Program-made: the position numbers and the translations under genes
Assembly: GCF_042687825.1 (NCBI RefSeq)
Contig: NZ_JBHUQE010000006.1
Location: 1 to 64,000, forward strand
Direction: 5' to 3'
Source: Sedimentitalea sp042687825
Lineage (GTDB): Bacteria; Pseudomonadota; Alphaproteobacteria; Rhodobacterales; Rhodobacteraceae
DNA length: 64,000 nucleotides
Shown: piece by piece, positions 33,994-42,982 of the stretch
Position numbering within the stretch: the first letter of the stretch is position 1
Layout: each line of letters starts with the position of its first letter
Notes under the pieces: generated by a model
What the model saw: only the letters and a program-made list of their open reading frames with translations
Databases searched by the model: none
Told to the model about the DNA's origin: nothing

Positions 33994-36315
33994 GTGCCTT
34001 CATTCTCGAGCACATTGGAACAGGCCATTCACGCCGCGCTTGCGCTGGCGAATGAGCGGCGACACGAATTCGCAACGCTGGAACACCTGTTGCTGGCGCT
34101 GCTGGACGAACCGGACGCAACCCGGGTGATGAAAGCATGCAGCGTCGATCTGAACGAATTGCGCAGCACCCTGGTGGAATTCATCGACGAAGACCTGTCC
34201 AACCTGGTCACCGATATCGACGGTTCCGAGGCGGTGCCGACCGCCGCGTTCCAGCGGGTGATCCAGCGCGCCGCGATCCACGTGCAATCCTCGGGCCGCA
34301 CCGAGGTTACGGGCGCCAACGTGCTGGTGGCGATCTTTGCCGAGCGTGAAAGCAACGCCGCCTATTTCCTGCAGGAGCAGGAGATGACCCGCTATGATGC
34401 GGTGAACTTCATCGCCCATGGTGTCGCCAAGGACCCGGCCTTTGGCGAGTCTCGTCCGGTGTCCGGTGCCCCGGAACAGGAAGAAGAGCCCCAGAACGTT
34501 ACCGAGGGCGAAAAGAAAGAGAGCGCGCTGGCGAAATACTGCGTCGACCTGAATGCCAAGTCGCGGGAGGGCGATATCGATCCCTTGATCGGGCGCAACG
34601 AAGAGGTCGAGCGCTGCATCCAGGTGCTGTGCCGCCGGCGCAAGAACAATCCGCTGCTGGTTGGAGATCCGGGCGTCGGCAAGACCGCCATCGCCGAAGG
34701 GCTGGCCCGTCAGATCGTGGCCGGCGAAACCCCCGAGATCCTCTCCAAGACCACGATTTATTCGCTGGATATGGGGGCGCTGCTGGCCGGCACCCGCTAT
34801 CGCGGCGATTTCGAAGAGCGGCTCAAGGCCGTGGTCGCCGAACTCGAGGATCATCCGGATGCCGTGCTGTTCATCGACGAGATTCATACCGTGATCGGGG
34901 CCGGCGCCACGTCCGGCGGCGCGATGGATGCCAGCAACCTGCTGAAACCCGCCCTGCAGGGCGGCAAGCTGCGCACCATGGGGTCGACCACCTACAAGGA
35001 ATTCCGCCAGCATTTCGAGAAGGATCGGGCGCTGTCACGGCGGTTCCAAAAGATCGACGTCAACGAACCATCGGTCGAAGACACCGTCAAGATCCTGAAA
35101 GGGCTGAAGCCGTATTTCGAGGAGCATCACAGCGTCAAGTACACAGCCGATGCGATCAAGACCTCGGTGGAACTGGCGGCGCGCTATATCAACGACCGCA
35201 AACTGCCGGACAGCGCCATCGACGTGATCGACGAGGCCGGCGCGGCGCAGCATCTGGTAATCGCGGCCAAGCGGCGCAAGACCATCGGTACGAAAGAGGT
35301 CGAGGCTGTCGTGGCCAAGATTGCCCGGATCCCGCCCAAGAATGTCAGCAAGGACGACGCCGAGGTCCTGAAGGATCTGGAAAGTGCGCTGAAACGTGTG
35401 GTGTTCGGCCAGGACCCGGCCATCACGGCGCTGGCCAGCGCCATCAAACTGTCGCGTGCCGGCCTGCGCGAGCCAGAAAAACCCATCGGCAATTATCTTT
35501 TCGCCGGGCCGACCGGCGTCGGCAAGACCGAGGTGGCCAAGCAGCTGGCTGATACGCTGGGAGTCGAACTGCTGCGGTTCGATATGTCCGAATACATGGA
35601 GAAACATGCCGTCAGCCGCCTGATCGGTGCACCGCCGGGATATGTCGGTTTCGATCAGGGCGGCATGCTGACCGATGGTGTCGATCAGCATCCGCACTGC
35701 GTGTTGCTGCTGGACGAGATCGAAAAGGCGCATCCGGATGTCTACAACATCCTCTTGCAGGTCATGGACCATGGCGAACTGACCGACCATAACGGCCGCA
35801 CCGTCAGCTTCCGCAACGTGGTTCTGATCATGACCAGCAATGCCGGTGCCGCCGAACAGGCGCAATCCGCTATCGGATTTGGCCGGGACCGGCGCGAGGG
35901 CGAGGATACGGCAGCGATCGAACGCACCTTCACGCCGGAATTCCGCAACCGCCTGGACGCGGTAATCTCCTTTGCTCCGCTGCCCAAGTCGGTGATCCTG
36001 CAGGTTGTCGAGAAATTCGTGCTGCAGCTCGAGGCGCAGTTGATGGACCGTAATGTCACGATCGAACTGACCCGACCGGCGGCGGAATGGCTGGCCGACA
36101 AGGGCTATGACGACAAGATGGGCGCGCGCCCCCTGGGTCGCATCATCCAGGAGCACATCAAGAAACCGCTGGCAGAGGAATTGCTGTTCGGCAAACTCGC
36201 CAAGGGCGGCGTGGTCAAGGTCGGCCTGAAGGAAGGCAAGCTGGACTTGCGGATCGAGGGGCCGGACAAGCCACGCCTGTCGGGAAACAAGCCGCCGCTG
36301 CTGACCGCCGACTGA
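33994..36315 (+). CDS. clpA: ATP-dependent Clp protease ATP-binding subunit ClpA
   Basis: ClpA is the AAA+ unfoldase that feeds ClpP. The 773-residue protein has an N-terminal Clp repeat domain (about 1-145), a first AAA domain with Walker A GDPGVGKT (224-231), and a second with GPTGVGKT (505-512). The start is GTG behind agaggag. clpS, which often precedes clpA, is not in the 173-base upstream gap. The stop overlaps the next gene's ATG by one base. Confidence 0.95.
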   Translation: MPSFSSTLEQAIHAALALANERRHEFATLEHLLLALLDEPDATRVMKACSVDLNELRSTLVEFIDEDLSNLVTDIDGSEAVPTAAFQRVIQRAAIHVQSSGRTEVTGANVLVAIFAERESNAAYFLQEQEMTRYDAVNFIAHGVAKDPAFGESRPVSGAPEQEEEPQNVTEGEKKESALAKYCVDLNAKSREGDIDPLIGRNEEVERCIQVLCRRRKNNPLLVGDPGVGKTAIAEGLARQIVAGETPEILSKTTIYSLDMGALLAGTRYRGDFEERLKAVVAELEDHPDAVLFIDEIHTVIGAGATSGGAMDASNLLKPALQGGKLRTMGSTTYKEFRQHFEKDRALSRRFQKIDVNEPSVEDTVKILKGLKPYFEEHHSVKYTADAIKTSVELAARYINDRKLPDSAIDVIDEAGAAQHLVIAAKRRKTIGTKEVEAVVAKIARIPPKNVSKDDAEVLKDLESALKRVVFGQDPAITALASAIKLSRAGLREPEKPIGNYLFAGPTGVGKTEVAKQLADTLGVELLRFDMSEYMEKHAVSRLIGAPPGYVGFDQGGMLTDGVDQHPHCVLLLDEIEKAHPDVYNILLQVMDHGELTDHNGRTVSFRNVVLIMTSNAGAAEQAQSAIGFGRDRREGEDTAAIERTFTPEFRNRLDAVISFAPLPKSVILQVVEKFVLQLEAQLMDRNVTIELTRPAAEWLADKGYDDKMGARPLGRIIQEHIKKPLAEELLFGKLAKGGVVKVGLKEGKLDLRIEGPDKPRLSGNKPPLLTAD

Positions 36316-37286
36316 TGCGCGCGGCCCTGGTGGCCTCTGCGCTTTCGCTCGCCGCTCCGATTGCGGCGGGCGAGTTGACGCTGACGATTCCGATCGACTG
36401 TATCCCGGGAGAAACCTGTTACATCCAGAATTTCGTGGATCGGGACCCGACCGAGCAGGTCCGGGATTTCCAGTGTGGAAGCCTGAGCTATGACGGCCAC
36501 AAGGGCACCGATTTTGCGTTGCCGGCGCTGAGCGACATGCAACGGGGCGTAAACGTTCTGGCCTCCGCCCCCGGTACGGTTACCGCCGTACGGGACGGCA
36601 TGCCGGATATCCTGTTTGATCCGGCAAGTGCCGAAGGCATACGCGGAAAGGAATGCGGCAACGGCGTTTTGCTGCGCCATCCGGACGGCTGGGAAACCCA
36701 GTATTGTCACATGAAGTCGGGCTCGGTTCGGGTCCGTTCCGGCGACCAGGTCGAGGCGGGAACGGTCTTGGGGCAGGTCGGCCTCAGTGGCAAGACCACG
36801 TTTCCGCATGTACATCTTTCGGTGCGCCGCGATGGGCGGCGGGTCGATCCCTTTGATCCCGACGGCGACGCCGATCTTGCCACCTGTACCCCGCCGGAGC
36901 GGACCTTGTGGCGCGAAGCGCCGGACTATGTGCCCGGCGGGCTGATCTCGGCGGGTTTCGCTCAGGATATGCCCGGCTATGATGCCATTAAGGCCGGAAC
37001 CGCAGCGCGCGACCGGCTGCCGCGAACGGCGCCGGCGCTGGTGCTTTTCGGCTTTGCCTATGGCGGTCGGACGGGCGACGAGATCGATCTGCAGATCACC
37101 GGTCCGGACGGGCCTGTTCTGACCCAGCGGGTCGAACTGAACCGGAACCAGGGCCAGTTCTTTCGCGCCGCCGGTAAACGTCTTCGGTCCGGACGCTGGG
37201 CCAGCGGCGCCTATCACGGCACCGTCCGGATCCTGCGCGATGGTCAGGAACTGAGCCGCAGGATGGTCCAGGTCACGTTGGAATAG
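36315..37286 (+). CDS. M23 family (LytM-type) metallopeptidase
   Basis: This 323-residue secreted protein has a signal peptide (about 1-19) and a LytM domain with the zinc ligands in GHKGTDF (His62, Asp66) and HVHLS (His165, His167). Such enzymes cut peptide cross-bridges in peptidoglycan. The C-terminal 120 residues form a separate beta-rich region with no family I recognise. It overlaps clpA by one base (TGATG) and is convergent with the OmpA-domain gene. Confidence 0.88.
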   Translation: MRAALVASALSLAAPIAAGELTLTIPIDCIPGETCYIQNFVDRDPTEQVRDFQCGSLSYDGHKGTDFALPALSDMQRGVNVLASAPGTVTAVRDGMPDILFDPASAEGIRGKECGNGVLLRHPDGWETQYCHMKSGSVRVRSGDQVEAGTVLGQVGLSGKTTFPHVHLSVRRDGRRVDPFDPDGDADLATCTPPERTLWREAPDYVPGGLISAGFAQDMPGYDAIKAGTAARDRLPRTAPALVLFGFAYGGRTGDEIDLQITGPDGPVLTQRVELNRNQGQFFRAAGKRLRSGRWASGAYHGTVRILRDGQELSRRMVQVTLE

Positions 37287-37292
37287 CAGGCG

Positions 37293-39272
37293 CTATTTTT
37301 CCGTCAGTTTCAGTTCGATCCGGCGATTCTGGGCGCGTGCCTGGGGGGTGTTGGCCGGGTTGACCGGCTGATACTGGCCAAAGCCGTTCGCCGCCAGACG
37401 CTGCGGCGGGATGTCCAGCGCCTCGACCATATAGCGGACCACCGACAGCGCCCGGCCCTGACTGAGTTCCCAATTGTCGCGATAGCGGCGCGAGCCGATC
37501 ATCGGCGTGTCGTCGGTATGTCCGTCGACGCGGATGACCCAATCCAGTTCAGGCGGAATGTCGGCCGCGACATCGCGCAGGATGGCAGCGACCTTGGCAA
37601 TCTCGGCCCGACCCGCTGCGGACAGTTCGGCCCGGCCCGGGGGAAACAGCACTTCCGAGGAAAAAACGAACCTGTCGCCCTCGATCCGCACGCCCTCGCG
37701 GTTGCCCAGCACCGCGCGCAGCCTGCCAAAAAACTCTGACCGATACCGTTGCAGATCCTGGGCCTGGGCCTGCAATTCGCGCGCCGTGGCCGCCAGTTTG
37801 CGGGCTTCCTCGGCCAGGCGCTTGCGTTCGGTTTCTTCAAGCAGCCGACGCTTGCGCTCTTCCGAGGCGGCCCGGGCCAGCGCGGCGTTCAGATCGGCAC
37901 CCAGCGCCTCCAGCTGAACCTGGGCGGCTGCGTCGCGCTGTTTGTAGTCATCCAGCAGCGCCTGCAGGCCACCCAACTGTGCGCGCAGCGCGGCAATCTG
38001 TTGGTTCAGCAGAGCCGTCTGGCGTCGGGTTTCGGTGGAGATCTCCTTTTCCTCGGCCAGCGCAGCCTTGGCCTGGGCCAGCAAGGCGGCGCGTTGCTCG
38101 GCCAGTGTCAGGCGCTGGCTGGCCGCGGATTCTGCCTGTTGCCGGGCGGTCAGTGCTGCCGTCAGCCGGGCCTGCAGAAGATCGCGGTCGCTGGCAGCCA
38201 CCTGTGCCCGTTCCAGCGCCTCGAGAGCTTGCAGCAACCGGTCTTCGGCGGTGGCGCGTTCATCCGACGAAACCCGGGCGTTCTGCTGCAGGGTCTTCAG
38301 GTCGGCGCGCGCCGACTCCAGTTGGGCCTGCAGATTGGTGCGATCCGACCGGGCTTGGGCAAGTTCGGCGCGCAATTCGGTTTCCGTGGCGGCGCTGTTC
38401 GCGCGGGCCTCTTGCAGCGCGCGGTCCAGATCGGTTTGATCGCGCCGCATTTGATCCAGCGTGCGCGTCAACTGATCCACCAGCGCATCGCGGGTACCGG
38501 TTTCGGCCTGCGCAGCGTCGAGCCGGGTCAGCGCATCGGCAAGTTCATCATCCAGCCGGTCGCGCGCGACTTCGGCGGCGGCCAGCAGGGTCAGGGTGTC
38601 TTCGGCGGCCTTGCGCTGGGCCTCCAGCGCCAGGGTCATCGCGGTCAGTTCCGCATCTGCGTCGCGCAGCCGCGCGCGCAAGGCTTCGGCTGCCGCGGCT
38701 TCGGTCAGGCGGGCGGCCTCCCGGTCGTTCAGGGCCTGTTGAGCCTGGTTCAAACGGGCGGTATTGTCCTTGTCCCGCTGTCGCAATTCGGCCAGCAAGG
38801 TCTGCAGTGCCTCGCGCTCGGTGCCCGAGGCTGCCAGCTCGCGCAGCGCTTGATCGCGCTCGGCCAACAGGCCGGCCACCTGCGCTTCGAACGCGGTGAT
38901 CTGGGTCTGCGCGGCCTGCAGCGCCTGCGCCTGGCGATCCCGCTGGGCGGTCAGGGTGTTGATCGCCGTGGTCTGCTCGGCCAGATCGTCCCGAGCCTGG
39001 TTCAGGGTGCTGTTCAACTCGCCCATGCGGGTTTCCAACTGCCGGCGCTGGCGTTCTTCCAGCCCCAGCGCCCGGGCCAGCGCATCGACCTCGGCGGACA
39101 GGGTGTCCAGTTCGCTTTCCTGTCCCGAGATGGTTTCACGCAGCACGAACTGCACCACCATGAATATCGTCAGCAGGAACATCAGAACCAGCAACAGCCC
39201 GGTCATCGCATCGACGAAACCGGGCCAGATCGAGGCCTGAAACCGGGTTCCGCTGCGCCGAGTCAGGGCCAT
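37293..39272 (-). CDS. OmpA/MotB-domain protein with very long coiled coil
   Basis: This 659-residue protein has one N-terminal transmembrane segment (about 18-44) starting WPGFVDAMTG. Asp21 sits where MotB and ExbD carry their proton-binding Asp. A coiled coil of about 450 residues follows (roughly 47-500), rich in Ala, Gln, Arg and Leu. The end is an OmpA peptidoglycan-binding domain with VDGHTDD, LSQGRA and NRRIELKL. It looks like the B subunit of a proton-driven MotAB/TolQR-like motor with a greatly extended stalk. The upstream gene encodes the matching A subunit, three bases away. Confidence 0.82.
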   Translation of the reverse strand: MALTRRSGTRFQASIWPGFVDAMTGLLLVLMFLLTIFMVVQFVLRETISGQESELDTLSAEVDALARALGLEERQRRQLETRMGELNSTLNQARDDLAEQTTAINTLTAQRDRQAQALQAAQTQITAFEAQVAGLLAERDQALRELAASGTEREALQTLLAELRQRDKDNTARLNQAQQALNDREAARLTEAAAAEALRARLRDADAELTAMTLALEAQRKAAEDTLTLLAAAEVARDRLDDELADALTRLDAAQAETGTRDALVDQLTRTLDQMRRDQTDLDRALQEARANSAATETELRAELAQARSDRTNLQAQLESARADLKTLQQNARVSSDERATAEDRLLQALEALERAQVAASDRDLLQARLTAALTARQQAESAASQRLTLAEQRAALLAQAKAALAEEKEISTETRRQTALLNQQIAALRAQLGGLQALLDDYKQRDAAAQVQLEALGADLNAALARAASEERKRRLLEETERKRLAEEARKLAATARELQAQAQDLQRYRSEFFGRLRAVLGNREGVRIEGDRFVFSSEVLFPPGRAELSAAGRAEIAKVAAILRDVAADIPPELDWVIRVDGHTDDTPMIGSRRYRDNWELSQGRALSVVRYMVEALDIPPQRLAANGFGQYQPVNPANTPQARAQNRRIELKLTEK

Positions 39273-39275
39273 GGC

Positions 39276-40493
39276 TCAGTCCGTCCCGCCGATATCCGTC
39301 CCGCCGGTGCCTGCCCGGGACGGGGCGGAGGCCACTTGGCTGGGGTCGCGCGGGCGGGTCAGCGACGTGACCAACAGCTCGACCGTCTTGCGGAACTCGG
39401 CCAGGCTTTCCTGGCGACCGGCCGAGATCTCTTCGAGGATGCGCAGCAGCTGCACGTCGATCGAGCGCAACCGCATCCGGCTTTCGGCATCCATTCCTTC
39501 GGCCGCAGCCTGGGCACGCAACGTGTCGACCAGGTCGTTCTGGTTGTGGGCAAAACGGTCCAGCGACGCGGCGACCTCGTCTGACGAGGCATCGCGGTCG
39601 TTGCGTTCGGTCAATACGGCGACCAGATCGCCCAAACGGGCATCCGTCACGGCGCGAGCGGCCTCGGCGCGGGCGAACAGCCGCTGCAGGGCGTCCACCT
39701 GTTCGGCCAGGTGATCGACCATCCCCGCAGCACCGCCGGTCTCGGCCGCGCCGTCCTCGCCAGAGGAAAAACCGACGCGAGTGATCGAGGACAGCCATTC
39801 CTCGAGTTCGCGATAAAACCGGTTTTGACCATGCCCGGCGAACAATTCCAGCAGGCCGACGATCAGCGATCCGGCCAGTCCCAGCAGCGAACTGGCAAAG
39901 GCCACGCCCATGCCGCCCAACTGTTTTTCCAGCCCGCTCATCAGGCGGTTGAACACCGCCAGCCCCTCTTCGCCTTCTTGCGGCGCCAGGCTGCGGATGG
40001 TGTCGACCACGGCAGGCACGGTCGTGGCCAGCCCGTAAAACGTACCCAGCAGCCCGAGAAAGATCAGCAGGTTGACGATATAGCGCGTGATGTCGCGTTC
40101 TTCGTCGATGCGGGTGGCAACCGAATCCAGGATCGACCGGGTCGAGGATGCGCTAAGTTGCATGCGCGCCCCGCGCGACCGCAGCAGCGACGCCAGCGGC
40201 GCCAACAATTGCGGCGGCCGGGCGGCGCTGTCGGCCTCGCCGCTGGCAAAGCGTTCGATCCAGCGCACCGAGCCGATCAGTTGCGTGACCTGGTAAAACG
40301 TGGCCAGCACACCGATGACAAAGACGAACAGGATGAACCCGTTGAGATAGGGGTTGGCTTCGAACACCGGCAACACCCGGGGCAGAGCGACGAATATGCC
40401 GAACCCGGACAGGCCGAGCGCCGTCAGCATCATGAGGATCTGACGCACCGGTTGACTGAACTGCGGTCTGGGTTCGCGATCTGGCTGCGCCAT
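39276..40493 (-). CDS. MotA/TolQ/ExbB-like channel subunit with helical tail
   Basis: This 405-residue protein has about four transmembrane segments (near 18-38, 45-68, 130-155 and 190-215). The family segment LGLLGTFYGLATTVP lies in the third. After the membrane part it has a long, charged, helical C-terminal region (about 230-380). It forms a pair with the coiled-coil OmpA-domain protein encoded next. The start at 40493 (MAQPDREP) was preferred over 40529. The pair is likely to act at the cell envelope; the exact role is not known to me. Confidence 0.78.
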   Translation of the reverse strand: MAQPDREPRPQFSQPVRQILMMLTALGLSGFGIFVALPRVLPVFEANPYLNGFILFVFVIGVLATFYQVTQLIGSVRWIERFASGEADSAARPPQLLAPLASLLRSRGARMQLSASSTRSILDSVATRIDEERDITRYIVNLLIFLGLLGTFYGLATTVPAVVDTIRSLAPQEGEEGLAVFNRLMSGLEKQLGGMGVAFASSLLGLAGSLIVGLLELFAGHGQNRFYRELEEWLSSITRVGFSSGEDGAAETGGAAGMVDHLAEQVDALQRLFARAEAARAVTDARLGDLVAVLTERNDRDASSDEVAASLDRFAHNQNDLVDTLRAQAAAEGMDAESRMRLRSIDVQLLRILEEISAGRQESLAEFRKTVELLVTSLTRPRDPSQVASAPSRAGTGGTDIGGTD

Positions 40494-40562
40494 GCGCCCT
40501 TTTCCTGACACGTGTCTGCTCTGCGCCAAGCCTACAGATTTATTCTGCGCCGTGCCAAGGGT

Positions 40563-41093
40563 TTATCCGGTCAGCGCCCGGACGCGGTTGGCCAGCCAGT
40601 CGAGGTCGGGGTCATGCAGGCCGATTTCGAACAGATGATCGGTGGTGTTGAACAGATATTCGGTGTTCGGGCCGCGCCCGCCGATCGCGCGGGCGATGAT
40701 CCGGGCCTGTTCCTCTAGTTCCAGACCGCCGCAATACTGCACGTGGTCCGGGTCGATCACATAGGTGATGGCGGTCACGGTCTCGCCGTTCTGCAGGGTC
40801 ACCGGCAGGGTCTTTTCCAGATAGGCCGACGAGATCAGTTCGCGTTCCCGCAGATAGTCCAGGGTTGGCGCCTCGCGCCCCGCGGCCACCGCCAGGGCCA
40901 TGCCTTCGCAGACGGCGCCGGGCAATTCGTCCAGGGCCAGCACCAGACCGGGTTCGGCCTCGGTGCCGCGGTGATGGATCGAACGCATGCAGAACGAGCG
41001 GGAGTAGCCCGCCAGGGTCGCCACCGAGCGCTGCGCGACCTCGAAACCGGGATTCCACAGCAACGAGCCGTATCCGAACACCCACATTGTCAT
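40563..41093 (-). CDS. ChaC-like gamma-glutamylcyclotransferase
   Basis: This 176-residue protein has the ChaC N-terminal motif FGYGSLLWNPG (6-16) and the following RSFCMRS, HHRGT and PGLVLAL blocks. The catalytic Glu is expected in YLRERE. ChaC enzymes release 5-oxoproline from glutathione. An oxoprolinase/hydantoinase-type pair (hyuAB) lies about 10 kb away. The start at 41093 (MTMWVF) follows an aaggac-type RBS; 41087 is an alternative. Confidence 0.85.
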   Translation of the reverse strand: MTMWVFGYGSLLWNPGFEVAQRSVATLAGYSRSFCMRSIHHRGTEAEPGLVLALDELPGAVCEGMALAVAAGREAPTLDYLRERELISSAYLEKTLPVTLQNGETVTAITYVIDPDHVQYCGGLELEEQARIIARAIGGRGPNTEYLFNTTDHLFEIGLHDPDLDWLANRVRALTG

Positions 41094-41159
41094 CTTGCTG
41101 GTCCTTGTTGATTGCGCCCTATAAACAGCAAAGCATTGTGCTGGAAAAGAGGCCAATTG

Positions 41160-42161
41160 ATGATCCGTCTGCTGAAACTGGGCGTTGTGGTGGGCCTGCT
41201 CTGGTCGCTGTACTGGTATGGTGCGGCCTATAGTCTGCGGCAGGGTATTTCCGGCTGGTTTGCGGCCCAGGCGGCGCGCGGCTGGCAGGCGGATTTCGCC
41301 GACATTTCGACCTCTGGATACCCCTTGCGCCATATCACCACCCTGACCAGCCCGGCGCTGGCCGATCCGGTCACTGGCACTGCCTGGCAGGCCGACTGGT
41401 TGCATCTGGACAACCCGGCGATCTGGCCCGGCCGGCAAAGCCTGATCTTTCCGGCCGGCCCGCAGCGCCTGTCGTATTTCGATCAGACGGTCGTGTTGTC
41501 GGCCGACGGCATGGTCGCCGATCTGCATCTGGCGCCCGGGACCGATCTTGCCCTGCAGCGCATGGCGCTGACGTCGGGGTCGTGGCAGATCAGCGGGCGC
41601 CGAGGCCCCGTGGCCGGTGCGCAGGGCGCGACCGTGGCTATGGTGCAGACCGGGAACCCCGAGACCTATCAGTTCGATGTCGCCGCACCCGGGTTTACGC
41701 CGGGCGATTTCGTGCGCCGCGCCGCCGGCGCGGATTTGGCCCTGCCGGCCAGTTTCGAAACGCTGGAACTGGACATGCAGGTGCAGTTCGATCGGCCCTG
41801 GGACCGCCGGGCATTGGAAGACCGGCGGCCGCAGCCGGTGGCGATCGACCTCAGGCTGGCCAGCGCCAAATGGGGGGCGTTGTCGGTCTATGCGGCCGGG
41901 CAGGTGACGGTGGACGGCGACGGGGTGCCCACCGGCAATCTGGCGCTCAAGGCTGAGAACTGGCGCGATATGCTGCTGCTTCTGCAACGGTCGGGGGCGT
42001 TGCCCGAAATCGCTCTGGAAGCGACCGCCAGGCTGTTGAACATGCTGTCCGGCATTAGCGGCAACCCCGACGCGCTGGACGTTGATCTGACCTTGCAGGG
42101 CGGGCTGATCACGCTGGGTCCGTTCCCGCTGGGTCCGGCGCCGCGTCTGTTTCTGCGTTAG
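41160..42161 (+). CDS. DUF2125 domain membrane-anchored protein
   Basis: This 333-residue protein has one N-terminal hydrophobic segment (about 5-24) and a large, probably periplasmic remainder. The pattern YPLRHITTLTSPALAD fits the alphaproteobacterial DUF2125 family, as I recognise it. The function is unknown. It starts behind agagg at 41160 and is convergent with the extensin-like gene, overlapping its end by four bases. Confidence 0.75.
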   Translation: MIRLLKLGVVVGLLWSLYWYGAAYSLRQGISGWFAAQAARGWQADFADISTSGYPLRHITTLTSPALADPVTGTAWQADWLHLDNPAIWPGRQSLIFPAGPQRLSYFDQTVVLSADGMVADLHLAPGTDLALQRMALTSGSWQISGRRGPVAGAQGATVAMVQTGNPETYQFDVAAPGFTPGDFVRRAAGADLALPASFETLELDMQVQFDRPWDRRALEDRRPQPVAIDLRLASAKWGALSVYAAGQVTVDGDGVPTGNLALKAENWRDMLLLLQRSGALPEIALEATARLLNMLSGISGNPDALDVDLTLQGGLITLGPFPLGPAPRLFLR

Positions 42162-42982
42162 CGGCAGTACGGGCCGCTGCGATAGCTGGCCGTGTCGAAA
42201 TGAAAGTGATCTCGGTGATAGCGGTCCGAATCCGGCCCCAGCGTGGTGCCGAAGGGTCCGCAGGCGCGGCGATAGGCCTTGCGCAGCGGACGCAGCGTCG
42301 TGCCCTGGCCCCAGCCCCGCAGGACCGTGATGACCTCGCCGTCCATCATGGTAAACGCCGACAGGTCGATGGCATTGCCCTTGCCGTGTTCGGAAATCCG
42401 CGCGCCCTTGCGGTTGTTGCGGGTGCGACAGGCGTAATGGGCGGCGACCTTCATCTCGACCACCGGGCCGCGTTGGCGAAAGGCCGGTTTCAACCCCTTG
42501 TCGGTCCAACTGCGCAGGGCGATTGCGGTCTTGCAGTTCATCAGGGCCGGCGGGTTCAGCCGCACGCCCGACACGGCGGTGACGCGCACCGCGTCCTGAA
42601 TGCCGCAGACCTTGAGCCGCCCCGGGACATGCCCGACATTTTCGCCCTGAATGTCGATGTCGCCACAGACCGCGCCCTTGCGGCGCAGGCGGCGCTTGGC
42701 CATGGCCTGCTGTACGATATCGTCGGGCCGCAACCAGGGCCGGGCGGACAGGTCCGGCGACAGAAAGGCCAGACGCCCCGGGCGGGCGGCGGCCGCCAAA
42801 ACCTGTTCCGAAACGGGGCGCATCTGCGGCCGCACCTGGCCGGTCTGCCTAACGATCAGGTCCGCCGGGGGCGCGGCTTGGGGGCGGGCCTGCGGGTGCA
42901 ACGAGGTCGCCGGGGCGTGGGCAAGGCCAGGCAGGGCCCAAAGGGACAGCAGCACGGCAAGGACCACCGGCGCCCGGTTCAC
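42158..42982 (-). CDS. Extensin-like C-terminal domain protein
   Basis: This 274-residue secreted protein has a signal peptide (about 1-22) and an extensin-like C-terminal (PF06904) domain. The domain has conserved Cys residues near VCG and NCKTA, and a zinc-peptidase-like set SEHGKGNAIDLS and HRDHFHFD. The fold resembles M15 peptidases, so it may act on peptidoglycan. It starts with GTG at 42982, overlapping the tyrA stop (GTGA). Confidence 0.82.
   Translation of the reverse strand: MNRAPVVLAVLLSLWALPGLAHAPATSLHPQARPQAAPPADLIVRQTGQVRPQMRPVSEQVLAAAARPGRLAFLSPDLSARPWLRPDDIVQQAMAKRRLRRKGAVCGDIDIQGENVGHVPGRLKVCGIQDAVRVTAVSGVRLNPPALMNCKTAIALRSWTDKGLKPAFRQRGPVVEMKVAAHYACRTRNNRKGARISEHGKGNAIDLSAFTMMDGEVITVLRGWGQGTTLRPLRKAYRRACGPFGTTLGPDSDRYHRDHFHFDTASYRSGPYCR

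Noticed and set aside
37749..39584. A 611-codon plus-strand frame opposite the coiled-coil gene
   Set aside because: It is a mirror of the repetitive coiled-coil codons (Gln/Gly/Leu-rich) and is not a real protein.
37293..40493. Zorya anti-phage system
   Set aside because: Only A- and B-like proteins are present. The neighbours are an M23 peptidase gene and chaC, not zorC, zorD or zorE.
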